Shown piece by piece: positions 1-8,542 of a stretch of DNA of 32,556 nucleotides (position 1 is the first letter of the stretch; each line of letters starts with the position of its first letter). A model generated the notes under the pieces. That model made no database searches, was not told the origin of the DNA, and saw nothing but the letters and a program-made list of their open reading frames with translations. A program made the translations under genes and the position numbers. This DNA comes from Flavobacteriales bacterium (GTDB lineage: Bacteria; Bacteroidota; Bacteroidia; Flavobacteriales_E; Vicingaceae), in assembly GCA_015075325.1 (NCBI GenBank), contig JABTUP010000030.1:1-32556 (forward strand). The letters run 5' to 3'.

Positions 1-39
1 CTGATTAGTGTGGCAATTAAAAATAAAATTGTAAAATAA
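1..39 (+). CDS. Possible 3' tail of an upstream gene (partial)
   Basis: Frame 1 is open from the window edge and gives 12 residues (LISVAIKNKIVK) followed by TAA at 37-39, four bases before the next start codon. The tight spacing suggests the last codons of a gene co-transcribed with the sensor kinase. A response regulator would be the expected partner, but 12 residues are too few to identify it, and a random open frame of this length is common in AT-rich DNA. Confidence 0.25.
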   Translation: MISVAIKNKIVK

Positions 40-42
40 CAC

Positions 43-1716
43 ATGGCTGCAAAATCAAAACTTGTTGTTTTATTTTTATTAGTTGCTATTTCATTACCGT
101 TTTATGCTCAAACCATTTCCGAATTACAAAGCAAGTTAAAAAACGCAACCGATTCGTTAGATTTATCACAACTCAACGAAAAAATTGGGCACGAGTATTT
201 TTTCCAAGGAGAATTTATAAAAGCATTAGCCTATTTTACCAAGTCATTAAAAATTGCGGAGGCAATGCAACACGAATACAATGTTGCCAGTTGTTATAAC
301 AACATTTCGGCGGTTTATATGGAAACCGGAAAATATAAAGAAGCAGAAGAATTTGCCAAAAAAGCAATACAACTTTATTTAAAACTCAACGATGATAATA
401 AAGCTATTGCAAATGCTTATTCAACATTGGCAAATGTTTATTACATGGAAGTTAAAGATTCTTTGGCAGAATTTAATTACAAAAAATCGATTGAATACAA
501 TCATTTAGCAAACGATTCGGGCGGGTTACTCCGTACTTATAAAAATATTGGAGCTCTTTATTTTGAGATGGGAGATACTCTTCAGGGTATAAATTATACA
601 GAAAAGAGCACCAATTTTTTAACACTCCAAAATAAGCCTTTAGATTGGTTTTCGACTTATCTTTCTTTAGGAGAAGTTTATACTTATAGTGGCAATTTAA
701 CCAAAGGAAAACAGTACATCGATAGCTGTTCAGCACTTTTGCCAAAAATAAATGCTTTTCATAAAATTGATGATTACTATTATCTTTTGCACTACTACTA
801 TGTAAAAATGGGCAATGTACAGTTAGCATTAGAAAATTACAAACTATACTCTAATTATAAAGATAGTGTTTTAAATACCGAATCAAATAATCAATTGCTC
901 GAATTAAAAACGCGATACGAAACCGAGAAAAAAGAAAGCAAAATACAAGCTCAGCAAATTATAATTGAAAAGGAAAAAAAAGTAAAATGGTTTTCTGTTT
1001 CCATACTGGGATTGGTATTAGCACTTTTAGTTTTTTTACTCTTTTTTATTAAAAACAAACACAAACACAAAACCGAACTGCTATTAAAAGAACAACAAGA
1101 AATTGCATTAAATAAAGTACTTGAAGCCGAAGAAAGAGAGCGAACCCGAATTGCCAAAGATTTACACGACGGGATTGTACAAAATTTAACAGCATTAAAA
1201 TTAGCACTAAATCATGTTGCCAAAAACAGTACAACACAGGCACAGCAATTGGAAAACATTAGTAATGATTTAGAAAAAACAACCAAAGAAGTTCGCGAAA
1301 TTTCATACCAAATGATGCCTGTTACTTTAAAAGAATTGGGGTTAATCAAGGCATTGGAAGAATTGCTTCAAAGAAACCTAAAAAATGCTGCCATAGAATT
1401 TGACTTTAATTATTTTGGATTAGAAAACAGATTGCCCGAAAAGATAGAAGTAAATGTCTATCGTATTTGTCAGGAATTAATAAACAATTCGATTAAACAC
1501 AGTAAAGCAACAACTGTTTCTATTTTAATTCAATTAAAGAATAACATTTTACAACTTACCTACGAAGACAATGGTGTTGGTTTTGATGCCAACAACATAA
1601 AAAAAGGCATTGGTTTAAATAGCCTAAACAGCCGAATAGAAATAATAAAAGGCTCGCTAGAATTTGATAATAAAACAATTAGCGGAACAACTGCCTATAT
1701 TAAAATACCGCTATAA
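43..1716 (+). CDS. TPR-containing sensor histidine kinase (HisKA_3/NarL type)
   Basis: This is a membrane-bound two-component sensor of 557 aa. Residues 1-22 look like a signal peptide ending in FYAQ. Residues about 30-270 hold tetratricopeptide-like helical pairs (for example YNNISAVYMETGKYKEAEEF) and probably lie in the periplasm. A charged coiled coil leads to one membrane helix at about 316-338 (WFSVSILGLVLALLVFLLFF). In the cytoplasm a HisKA_3 domain carries the phospho-acceptor in DLHDG (His375), and the HATPase_c domain shows an N-box (ELINNSIKHS), a G1 box (DNGVGFD) and a G2 region (GIGLNSLNSR). This architecture is common in Bacteroidota, usually beside a LuxR-type response regulator. 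No such gene lies downstream, so the partner is probably just upstream of the window. The input signal is unknown. Confidence 0.92.
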   Translation: MAAKSKLVVLFLLVAISLPFYAQTISELQSKLKNATDSLDLSQLNEKIGHEYFFQGEFIKALAYFTKSLKIAEAMQHEYNVASCYNNISAVYMETGKYKEAEEFAKKAIQLYLKLNDDNKAIANAYSTLANVYYMEVKDSLAEFNYKKSIEYNHLANDSGGLLRTYKNIGALYFEMGDTLQGINYTEKSTNFLTLQNKPLDWFSTYLSLGEVYTYSGNLTKGKQYIDSCSALLPKINAFHKIDDYYYLLHYYYVKMGNVQLALENYKLYSNYKDSVLNTESNNQLLELKTRYETEKKESKIQAQQIIIEKEKKVKWFSVSILGLVLALLVFLLFFIKNKHKHKTELLLKEQQEIALNKVLEAEERERTRIAKDLHDGIVQNLTALKLALNHVAKNSTTQAQQLENISNDLEKTTKEVREISYQMMPVTLKELGLIKALEELLQRNLKNAAIEFDFNYFGLENRLPEKIEVNVYRICQELINNSIKHSKATTVSILIQLKNNILQLTYEDNGVGFDANNIKKGIGLNSLNSRIEIIKGSLEFDNKTISGTTAYIKIPL

Positions 1717-1719
1717 TTT

Positions 1720-1765
1720 ACGATAAATTTCGTAGTTGAAATACGAAATATGTCGTATTCCTTTT
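1720..1765 (+). terminator. Probable intrinsic terminator after the histidine kinase gene
   Basis: A 15-base stem (1720-1734 with 1742-1756, two mismatches) closes a 7-base loop just after the kinase stop codon and is followed by a pyrimidine-rich run (attcctttttccttcttg). The stem is AT-rich, so strength is uncertain. Confidence 0.5.
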
Positions 1766-1779
1766 TCCTTCTTGTTTGA

Positions 1780-1787
1780 TATTTTTG
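1780..1787 (+). promoter_or_regulatory. Possible Bacteroidota -7 box (TATTTTTG)
   Basis: The bases match TAnnTTTG and lie 26 bases before the preferred start codon at 1814. No TTG sits at the expected distance upstream, so only the -7 element supports this. Confidence 0.3.
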
Positions 1788-1813
1788 ATGCGTTAAACAA
1801 TAAAAAAACGGAT

Positions 1814-3130
1814 ATGAAAAAAATTTACAAATTATTATCAGTTGCTCTAGTTTTATCGGGTAGCTTAACATTAAATGCCCAAACTTGGGAGCCAATAGGT
1901 AACGGAACTACGGCATCTGTTAGTACCATAATTATCGACGGCAATGATATTTATGCAAATGGCAATTATCAAAATGGTTCTGATGTGTTTTCTTATGGAA
2001 AGTTTTCTGGAGGGCAATGGTTTCCTTTAGGTAACTGGAAAGGCGTTTCAGGTGGTATTGGTGTAGTAAATTGTGCACTAAAAGTAGGTGATGACATCTA
2101 TGTTGGTGGTGTTTTTATTGATGGTGCAGGAAACCCCGACATGGATAGAATAGCAAGATGGAATATAACAACCCAAACTTGGCATCCACTAGGCACAGGA
2201 TTAAATCAGTATGTAAATTCAATAGTTCAAATGGGTTCTGATATTATTGTTGGAGGAAAATTTACAAATGCTGGAGGAGATGCAAATGCTGATTTTGTCG
2301 CAAAATGGGACGGCAGTTCTTGGAGTGCATTAAGTTCAACGGTAATTAGCACAAGTTCTTTTACCTCAGTAAATGCATTAGCTGTTTCTGGAAGCGATTT
2401 GTATATTGGAGGAAACTTTGAAAATGCAGCTGGAAATTCAGCCATTGATTATATAACCAAATGGGATGGCAATTCCTTTTCTTCTGTTGGAGGATGGTCA
2501 GGACAAGTAGGTGCTGTATTTACTATGGATATTGCTACCAATGGAGATTTATATATTGGAGGAGAATTTCCTTTAAGAGCTGCTAAGTTTGATGGAACAA
2601 ATTGGTCAATTTTAGGAAGTCCAACAGCAATTAATCAATTGGTTAGAGAAATTAAAGTTGTTGGATCAGACGTTTATATTGGAGGTAATTTTACTGATGT
2701 TGCAGGAGTAGCAACGGCTGATTATATTGCAAGATTTGATGGTACTAACTGGTATGATGTTGGCGGTGGATTAAATGCTTATGTAGCTGAAATAGTTTCA
2801 AATTCAGGTGATTTATATGTTGGTGGAAATTTTACTGATGCAGGAGGAAATACAATAGCAGATAAAATTGTAAAAATTGGAATTTCAACAGCAATAGAAG
2901 AAACAACAAAAACCAACGCAACAGTTTTTCCTAATCCAACCAACGGAATCGTTTATGTAACCATGGAAAATAATGTATCAACTGCTGTTGAATTATATAA
3001 TGTTGTGGGCGAAAAATTGAGTTCAGATAAAATTCAAGGCAATACGTATCAGTTGAATTTAACTTCTTATCCATCAGGAGTTTATTTTCTGAAATTAAAC
3101 AACAAAACAACCAAAATACTTAAAAAGTAA
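1814..3130 (+). CDS. Secreted repeat protein with T9SS type A sorting domain
   Basis: The protein is 438 aa. I place the start at 1814 because MKKIYKLLSVALVLSGSLTLNAQ is a clean signal peptide, whereas an upstream in-frame ATG at 1736 would add 26 residues and bury it. The body has about seven repeats of roughly 45-55 residues with a core like DVYIGGNFTDVAGVATADYI followed by ARFDGTNW, which resembles beta-propeller blades of the Rax2/delta-60 kind. The last 70 residues are a Por secretion tail (VFPNPTNGIVYV ... LYNVVGEKLSS ... YPSGVYFLKL ... TTKILKK). The protein is expected to cross the outer membrane by T9SS and be attached to the surface or released. Its ligand is unknown. It has its own likely promoter and a strong terminator, so it is probably monocistronic. 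Confidence 0.85.
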   Translation: MKKIYKLLSVALVLSGSLTLNAQTWEPIGNGTTASVSTIIIDGNDIYANGNYQNGSDVFSYGKFSGGQWFPLGNWKGVSGGIGVVNCALKVGDDIYVGGVFIDGAGNPDMDRIARWNITTQTWHPLGTGLNQYVNSIVQMGSDIIVGGKFTNAGGDANADFVAKWDGSSWSALSSTVISTSSFTSVNALAVSGSDLYIGGNFENAAGNSAIDYITKWDGNSFSSVGGWSGQVGAVFTMDIATNGDLYIGGEFPLRAAKFDGTNWSILGSPTAINQLVREIKVVGSDVYIGGNFTDVAGVATADYIARFDGTNWYDVGGGLNAYVAEIVSNSGDLYVGGNFTDAGGNTIADKIVKIGISTAIEETTKTNATVFPNPTNGIVYVTMENNVSTAVELYNVVGEKLSSDKIQGNTYQLNLTSYPSGVYFLKLNNKTTKILKK

Positions 3131-3152
3131 ACTAAAAACAAAACAATTGCTT

Positions 3153-3190
3153 AAACCGTCTTTGGAACTGCCAAAGGCGGTTTTTGTTTT
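3153..3190 (+). terminator. Rho-independent terminator
   Basis: A 13-base stem (3153-3165 with 3171-3183, one G-T wobble) closes a 5-base loop (aactg) and runs into tttttgtttt. It lies 22 bases after the T9SS gene and just before the korA promoter. Confidence 0.85.
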
Positions 3191-3229
3191 TAATTAACTT
3201 TAATTTTTATTTAATGTTTTAGTATATCG

Positions 3230-3237
3230 TAACTTTG
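3230..3237 (+). promoter_or_regulatory. Bacteroidota -7 promoter box (TAACTTTG) of korAB
   Basis: TAACTTTG matches TAnnTTTG exactly, 20 bases before the korA start codon and downstream of a terminator, so a promoter is needed here. The -33 element is poor: the region is T-rich without a clear TTG. Confidence 0.5.
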
Positions 3238-3257
3238 CATGTTTAATAACATAAGAA

Positions 3258-5099
3258 ATGTCAGAAAAAATAGAAGAATTAGATAGTGTAGTAATCAAGT
3301 TCGCAGGCGATTCGGGTGATGGAATGCAGCTCACTGGCGACCAATTTAGCAATACCACCGCATTTATTGGAAACGATTTATCTACTTTCCCCGATTTCCC
3401 TGCCGAAATACGTGCTCCACAAGGTACCGTTGCAGGAGTAAGCGGATTTAAAATACAATTTGGTAATTCTAATATCTACTCGCCAGGCGATAAAGCAGAC
3501 GTGTTAATTGCAATGAACCCAGCAGCTTTAAAAGCTAATGTAGATTGGATTAAGGACCGAGGCACTATTATTATTGATAGCGATAGTTTTAAAGCAAAAG
3601 ATTTCGAAAAAGCTGGTTACACTTCAAATCCTTTAGAAGACGGAAGCTTAGATGGCTATAACTTAATACAAGCTCCAATAACCAAACTTACCAAAGATAG
3701 TGTGGAAGGATTTTCCATCGAAAACAAATTTAGAACACGAAGTAAAAACATGTTTGCTTTAGGTATAGTGTATTGGTTATTTAACCGACCACTTAACATT
3801 ACCGAAGACTTTTTAAAAGCAAAATTTAAAAAAAATCCCGAGTTAGCTAACGCAAACATCGCTTCATTAAAAGCAGGCTACAATTATGCTATTACAGTTG
3901 AATTGTTGCCATCATCTTACCAAATAAAACCAGCAACTTTACCCAAAGGAAAATACCGAAGCATTACTGGTAATACTGCAACAGCTTGGGGCTTTTTGGC
4001 TGCTGCCGAAAAATCGGGGTTACAATTGTTTTTAGGTTCTTATCCAATTACTCCTGCTTCCGATATATTACATGAATTATCGAAACACAAAGGTTTTGAT
4101 GTAATCTCTATTCAAGCTGAAGATGAAATAGCAGGAATTTGTTCGGCCATTGGAGCCAGTTTTGCTGGAGGTTTAGCATTAACAACCACATCTGGACCTG
4201 GGTTGGCTCTAAAAGGCGAAGCCATTGGTTTAGCCATGATGACCGAGTTGCCTTTGGTTATTGTTGATGTTCAACGTGGCGGACCAAGTACAGGTTTGCC
4301 AACTAAAACCGAACAATCGGATTTATTACAAGCTGTTTATGGTAGAAATGGCGAAAGTCCGGTAATTGTTATTGCTGCTAGCACACCTTCAAACTGTTTC
4401 GATTATGCTTTTATGGCTGCTAAGTTGGCTGTTGAACACATGACTCCCGTAATTTTACTAACCGATGGTTTTATTGCCAATGGTGCCGAACCTTGGAGAA
4501 TAAAAAATACTGAGGAATTACCAGCAATTCATCCTGCAAAAGTTGATGTTAAAGCTAGAGAAGCTTGGAAACCATATTTGAGAGATATTGAAAAATTATC
4601 ACGCCAATGGGCAGTTCCTGGCACAAAGGGCTTTGAACACCGCATAGGTGGTTTAGAAAAACAAGAACTTTCTGGAAACGTATCGTATGAGCCATTAAAC
4701 CATGAAAACATGGTAAAAATAAGAGCCGAAAAAGTAAAACGTGTAGCAAATTTTATTCCTGAACTAAAGGTAGAAGGTGCTGAGCAAGGCGATTTACTAA
4801 TTGTAGGCTGGGGTGGTACTTTTGGTAATTTGTACACCTCTTTTAACGAAATTAAAAAAGAAAACTCAAAAGTTGCTTTTGCACACTTTAATTACATTAA
4901 TCCGCTTCCAAAAAATACCGCCGAAGTTTTTGCTCGCTACAAAAATATTGTAGTTTGTGAGCTTAACTTAGGGCAATTTGTAAGATTACTAAGAAGCGAA
5001 TTACCTCAATTTAATTACATTCAATACAACAAAGTGCAAGGTTTACCATTCTTAAAATCAGAATTGGTAGATGAATTTGAACGAATACTTGCTTTATAA
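3258..5099 (+). CDS. korA: 2-oxoacid:ferredoxin oxidoreductase, fused gamma-alpha subunit (KorA type)
   Basis: With KorB, this enzyme oxidatively decarboxylates a 2-oxoacid (2-oxoglutarate is most likely in this lineage) to the acyl-CoA while reducing ferredoxin. The 613-aa protein begins with the gamma domain (about residues 8-190, FAGDSGDGMQLTGDQF near the start), followed by the alpha pyrimidine-binding domain (from about 230, with LGSYPITPASDILHEL, TTTSGPGLALKGEAIGLA and DVQRGGPSTGLPTKTEQSDL). This gamma-alpha fusion is the normal form in Bacteroidota. The beta subunit gene starts 20 bases downstream. Substrate choice between 2-oxoglutarate and another 2-oxoacid cannot be settled from the sequence alone. 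No ferredoxin or delta-subunit gene accompanies it. Confidence 0.93.
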   Translation: MSEKIEELDSVVIKFAGDSGDGMQLTGDQFSNTTAFIGNDLSTFPDFPAEIRAPQGTVAGVSGFKIQFGNSNIYSPGDKADVLIAMNPAALKANVDWIKDRGTIIIDSDSFKAKDFEKAGYTSNPLEDGSLDGYNLIQAPITKLTKDSVEGFSIENKFRTRSKNMFALGIVYWLFNRPLNITEDFLKAKFKKNPELANANIASLKAGYNYAITVELLPSSYQIKPATLPKGKYRSITGNTATAWGFLAAAEKSGLQLFLGSYPITPASDILHELSKHKGFDVISIQAEDEIAGICSAIGASFAGGLALTTTSGPGLALKGEAIGLAMMTELPLVIVDVQRGGPSTGLPTKTEQSDLLQAVYGRNGESPVIVIAASTPSNCFDYAFMAAKLAVEHMTPVILLTDGFIANGAEPWRIKNTEELPAIHPAKVDVKAREAWKPYLRDIEKLSRQWAVPGTKGFEHRIGGLEKQELSGNVSYEPLNHENMVKIRAEKVKRVANFIPELKVEGAEQGDLLIVGWGGTFGNLYTSFNEIKKENSKVAFAHFNYINPLPKNTAEVFARYKNIVVCELNLGQFVRLLRSELPQFNYIQYNKVQGLPFLKSELVDEFERILAL

Positions 5100-5119
5100 T
5101 AGATTTAATTTTCTGAAAA

Positions 5120-6154
5120 ATGGAAACAACACATTTAACCAATACTAACGAAACAACACTTACCGCAAAAGATTTTGCATCGAACCAAGATGTGCGTTGG
5201 TGTCCTGGGTGTGGCGATTACGCCATTTTAAATGCCATACAAAAAACATTACCAGAAATAGGTAAAAAAAGAGAAGACATTGTATTTGTTTCAGGTATTG
5301 GCTGCTCCTCTCGATTTCCTTATTATGTTGAATCGTACGGTTTTCATACCATACATGGAAGGGCTCCAGCTATTGCAACAGGAGTAAAATTGGCAAATCC
5401 AAAACTGAGTGTTTGGCAGGTTACTGGCGATGGCGATGCTTTAGCCATTGGTGGAAATCACTTTATACATGCACTAAGAAGAAACATTGACATCAATATT
5501 TTGTTGTTTAACAACGAAATTTATGGGCTAACCAAAGGACAGTTTTCGCCAACATCTAAAACAGGTATTGTAACCAAATCATCGCCTCAGGGCACAGTTG
5601 ACAGGTCGTTTAACCCCGGTAAATTAGCCATGGGTGCAAATGCAACTTTTTTTGCCAGAGTAGTAGATATTGAACCAAAAAAAATGGTGGAAGTATTTAT
5701 TGAGGCTGAAAAACATAGAGGAACTTCGTTGGTAGAAATATTACAGAATTGTGTGATTTTTAACGATAAAGTTTTTGCTGGTATTACTGATAAAGAAGTA
5801 AAGTTTGACAATCAACTTTGGTTAAAACATGGAGAACGAATGATTTTTGGTTCGGCAAATAACAAAGGATTACGTTTAAACGGATTAAAATTAGAAGTAG
5901 TAACCATTGGCGAAAATGGCATTACCGAAAACGATATTTTAGTACACGATGCTTTTTGTGAAGATAGTACGTTACATAACTTGTTGATTAATCTTTCTGC
6001 ACCTGAATTTCCTGTTGTTTTTGGTGTTATTAGAAGTTATAAAGCACCAACATTTAACGATGGCATTTGGAATCAGTTAAAAGAAGAGAAGCCTAAAGCA
6101 AAGTTTAAAACGGTAAACGAATTGATGAACAGCGGAGTAACTTGGGAGATTTAA
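5120..6154 (+). CDS. korB: 2-oxoacid:ferredoxin oxidoreductase beta subunit (KorB type)
   Basis: This thiamine-diphosphate-binding subunit has 344 aa. Visible signatures are CPGCGDYAILNAIQ and GIGCSSRFPYY near the N-terminus (cysteines for the 4Fe-4S cluster), the TPP/Mg motif GDGDALAIGG (from about residue 103), and NNEIYGLTKGQFSPTS soon after. The length fits KorB/2-oxoglutarate synthase beta. It follows korA after a 20-base gap and ends before a strong palindromic terminator, so korAB form a two-gene operon. Confidence 0.94.
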   Translation: METTHLTNTNETTLTAKDFASNQDVRWCPGCGDYAILNAIQKTLPEIGKKREDIVFVSGIGCSSRFPYYVESYGFHTIHGRAPAIATGVKLANPKLSVWQVTGDGDALAIGGNHFIHALRRNIDINILLFNNEIYGLTKGQFSPTSKTGIVTKSSPQGTVDRSFNPGKLAMGANATFFARVVDIEPKKMVEVFIEAEKHRGTSLVEILQNCVIFNDKVFAGITDKEVKFDNQLWLKHGERMIFGSANNKGLRLNGLKLEVVTIGENGITENDILVHDAFCEDSTLHNLLINLSAPEFPVVFGVIRSYKAPTFNDGIWNQLKEEKPKAKFKTVNELMNSGVTWEI

Positions 6155-6178
6155 TCACCAATTCAATTGTAAAATTTA

Positions 6179-6206
6179 AAAAGGAAGTCTAATTAGACTT
6201 CCTTTT
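6179..6206. terminator. Bidirectional terminator between korB and the TlpA-like gene
   Basis: The 28 bases form a perfect palindrome (arm 6179-6192, mirror 6193-6206) with A-tracts on one side and T-tracts on the other, so it can stop transcription from both directions. The stop codon of the minus-strand gene lies in the arm, and its last codons (Lys-Glu-Val-stop) make up half of the stem. Confidence 0.85.
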
Positions 6207-7452
6207 CTTTCAATAAAGATTGTATAAACAAGTCCGTTTCTTCGGTGTAGCGTTTGTAATAATTGCCAGTGCCTGGCCCATAAAATCCGGTTCTAATTTT
6301 TCGAACCTTTCCTTTTTTATCAATAAAAACAGTGGTTGGGTACGACATGATTTGATTTAACATAGGAAGTGTTTTGGCAGCTTCAATTTTACTTGCTTTT
6401 CCAGCTATTAAAAAATCGAATTGTGCATTAAAATGCTTCTGTATTTTTCTAATGTTATTTTTTGCTGTTTCTAAATCAGTGGTTTTATCAAACGAAAGTG
6501 CTACAATTTCTAATCCTTGTGATTGGTATTTTTTATGCAATTCGGTTAAATAGGCAGTTTCATCTTTGCAATTGGGACACCAAGGACCCATAATGTTTAC
6601 AATTACTACCTTATCTCGGTACTTATCATCGGATAACGAAATGCTATCATCATTAATATTGGGGAGTTTAAACGATATAGTTTCAAACCCTTCTTTTAAA
6701 AAAGTAAGCGAATCGGGATTAGTTAACTTAAACGCTTCGTTTTTGGTGGCAGTCCAAGGTTCTTCCCAATGCGAACCCGACCAAAAATTGCCTTCTAAAA
6801 CACCGTTGATAAATGATGCTTTAAACAAAAAGGCATGAGCCCCATCGAAACAAGAAAGGTATAAATTGTTGTTGTACATGTTTCCTTCTAAAAATCGGTA
6901 ATCGCCAGTTTCGGTCATAAAGGTGCCAGTAACATAGTTATCTACTTGTTGAAACAAACCAACGGCTTTATAATGGTCGTCGGTACCTTTACTAAAATCT
7001 ACTTCCCATGTTCCAGAAATGTTTGGTTGAGCTTTACTCATTTTTTCGGGTTTTGGAAATCTATCCATTATGTTTTGAGAAGCTTCAAATGGTATTTTAT
7101 TTTTTAAGTCGCCTTTATACCAAAACCCATTTATTTTGGTTGGGCTAACAATTTCACCTTCAAACCACGAGTTAAAAATTTCGTCTTTAATGATTATTTT
7201 ATTACCCGAAATGGTAATGTCTTTTACAGGAATACGTTCTTCGGCATTGGTAAATTCAATTTCATAAGCCGAATCAACCTTGTTTAGCGTAAAATCAACA
7301 GGTAAAAAATTATTGGGAGTTAATTCGAATTCGAGATGCCAGTTTCCTTCAACCAAAAGTTCGTTGTTTGCATCGTTTTTAATGCTTTCGTTAGAGTTGC
7401 ACGAAAATAAAATCAACAAAAAAGATGAAAAAAGTGGATTTGTAAATTTCAT
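6193..7452 (-). CDS. TlpA-like thioredoxin-fold lipoprotein
   Basis: The 419-aa protein starts with a lipoprotein signal peptide (MKFTNPLFSSFLLILFSC, lipid-modified Cys18), so it is anchored in a membrane facing the periplasm. Residues about 30-240 form a beta-rich region with two lipocalin-like halves (for example ISGTWEVDFS and GNWHLEFEL). The C-terminal part is an AhpC/TSA-TlpA thioredoxin domain with the redox motif WCPNC (Cys292, Cys295), preceded by VVIVNIMGPWC and followed by a cis-Pro region (MSYPTTVFIDKKGKVR). It is expected to reduce disulfides or peroxides in the periplasm. The partner is unknown. It is a single gene convergent with korB, with its own promoter. Confidence 0.88.
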   Translation of the reverse strand: MKFTNPLFSSFLLILFSCNSNESIKNDANNELLVEGNWHLEFELTPNNFLPVDFTLNKVDSAYEIEFTNAEERIPVKDITISGNKIIIKDEIFNSWFEGEIVSPTKINGFWYKGDLKNKIPFEASQNIMDRFPKPEKMSKAQPNISGTWEVDFSKGTDDHYKAVGLFQQVDNYVTGTFMTETGDYRFLEGNMYNNNLYLSCFDGAHAFLFKASFINGVLEGNFWSGSHWEEPWTATKNEAFKLTNPDSLTFLKEGFETISFKLPNINDDSISLSDDKYRDKVVIVNIMGPWCPNCKDETAYLTELHKKYQSQGLEIVALSFDKTTDLETAKNNIRKIQKHFNAQFDFLIAGKASKIEAAKTLPMLNQIMSYPTTVFIDKKGKVRKIRTGFYGPGTGNYYKRYTEETDLFIQSLLKEKEV

Positions 7453-7504
7453 GGTTAAAAGCAGGTGTTTTAATTAATCAACGAAAATAGTAAAAAAACA
7501 GGAG

Positions 7505-7536
7505 CAAATTTAGTTGAGCAACTGGAAGTTATCCAA
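7505..7536 (-). promoter_or_regulatory. Bacteroidota promoter for the TlpA-like gene
   Basis: On the minus strand, TAAATTTG (7505-7512) is preceded by TTG (7534-7536) with a 21-base spacer, which fits TTG-N17-23-TAnnTTTG. The predicted leader is about 50 bases. Confidence 0.5.
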
Positions 7537-7615
7537 TATTTTTAATGACCTTTTTTTGTTTGATTTTTAACATTTGTTGAAATTGCATTTTTAGAAAAAA
7601 AAGCTATAAAAAATA

Positions 7616-7646
7616 CAATATTTTTATAATTTATATATAAATATTG
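7616..7646. repeat. AT-only inverted repeat upstream of the 7730 gene
   Basis: caatattt and aaatattg form 8-base arms around a 15-base spacer, about 85 bases before the start codon. It could be an operator, but in DNA this AT-rich a chance palindrome is likely. The rest of 7453-7729 shows no gene. Confidence 0.25.
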
Positions 7647-7729
7647 AATATCGAACTTTCCTAAACAAACCAATAAAATATGGTGTTTTATTAAATGATA
7701 TCGACTAGCTTTACCATAACAAGATCAAC

Positions 7730-8542
7730 ATGATTATGAATGAAAATTTAAAAAAATTAGAAAAGAAAATGTTTATTGAAATGTATGGTGAGGAAGAATT
7801 TGAAAACCTTAAATCCTTACCAAAAGTAAAAATTCCAGAGGAGTATTCAGAAAGACCTCCTAGTATAAGAGCTGAGATTGACAAAAGAAATAATTTAAAC
7901 CAAAGAGAAATGAAAAAATTTGAAGATTTATTTAACGAGTTTAATCCTGAAAATTCAGAACATGATTTTCGGAAAATTGCAAGTAACTTGATGAGTAATT
8001 TTGTAATCAGAATAAATACCCATGAGTATTTATTTACAGAAATTGAATTTTATTGTCAAACCATTGATAAGAATCGACATCATGACCCCTATGTTCATGG
8101 AGATGATTTACAAAAGCGGATGAGTCATTGGTATTTTCATGGTTCTGGATTAGATTTAACTTTTGGTAATGAATTGTATTATGGAGGTATCTTAATTAGA
8201 GGTATTAAAACTAAATCAGATGGAGAATTTAAATATATATCTGGTCCGCTTAATGTTGTTAAAGAGTTATTTTCAAAAGCAAATAAAGTAGATGAAGAAA
8301 ATATATTTTGTTTAGCATATAAGAATAATGCATCAATACTAATAGATGAGCCTTTCTTTGTTAGAAGAGTTGGTTTAAATGAGAAACACAATGAAGAATT
8401 TTATAATAAGAAGTATAGAGCAATTGTTGATATTTCTTCAAAACATCCCTTTAAAGAAAAAGAAAAGGTTTATAAAACACTAAAGGAAGATTCCTCTGTG
8501 AATGTTAATTTAGAAAAACTCTTTGGTTATAAAATAAAATGA
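7730..8542 (+). CDS. Protein of unknown role, probable 3-methyladenine-glycosylase-like (AAG) fold
   Basis: The protein is 270 aa with no signal peptide or membrane helix, so it is cytoplasmic. A charged N-terminal third (about 1-75) precedes a compact domain whose landmarks are FTEIEFYCQ, DPYVHGDD, SHWYFHGSGLDLTFGN, YGGILIRGI, SGPLNVVKELF and FFVRRVGLN. This order resembles the alkyladenine DNA glycosylase fold (E-x-E near a beta hairpin, then a G-P-x-x-x segment and an R-x-G-x end). I infer that relationship from memory of the family pattern and cannot test it here. Whether the glycosylase active site survives is unclear. Two ATG codons (7730 and 7736) are equally possible starts. The stop overlaps the next start as ATGA, so the two genes are translationally coupled. 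Confidence 0.6.
   Translation: MIMNENLKKLEKKMFIEMYGEEEFENLKSLPKVKIPEEYSERPPSIRAEIDKRNNLNQREMKKFEDLFNEFNPENSEHDFRKIASNLMSNFVIRINTHEYLFTEIEFYCQTIDKNRHHDPYVHGDDLQKRMSHWYFHGSGLDLTFGNELYYGGILIRGIKTKSDGEFKYISGPLNVVKELFSKANKVDEENIFCLAYKNNASILIDEPFFVRRVGLNEKHNEEFYNKKYRAIVDISSKHPFKEKEKVYKTLKEDSSVNVNLEKLFGYKIK

Noticed and set aside
1736..1813. Upstream ATG extending the first T9SS protein by 26 residues
   Set aside because: It would place a polar stretch before a clean signal peptide and would overlap the terminator hairpin and the likely promoter.
4529..4837. Minus-strand open frame of 102 codons in korA
   Set aside because: It is antisense to conserved korA sequence and matches no known protein pattern.
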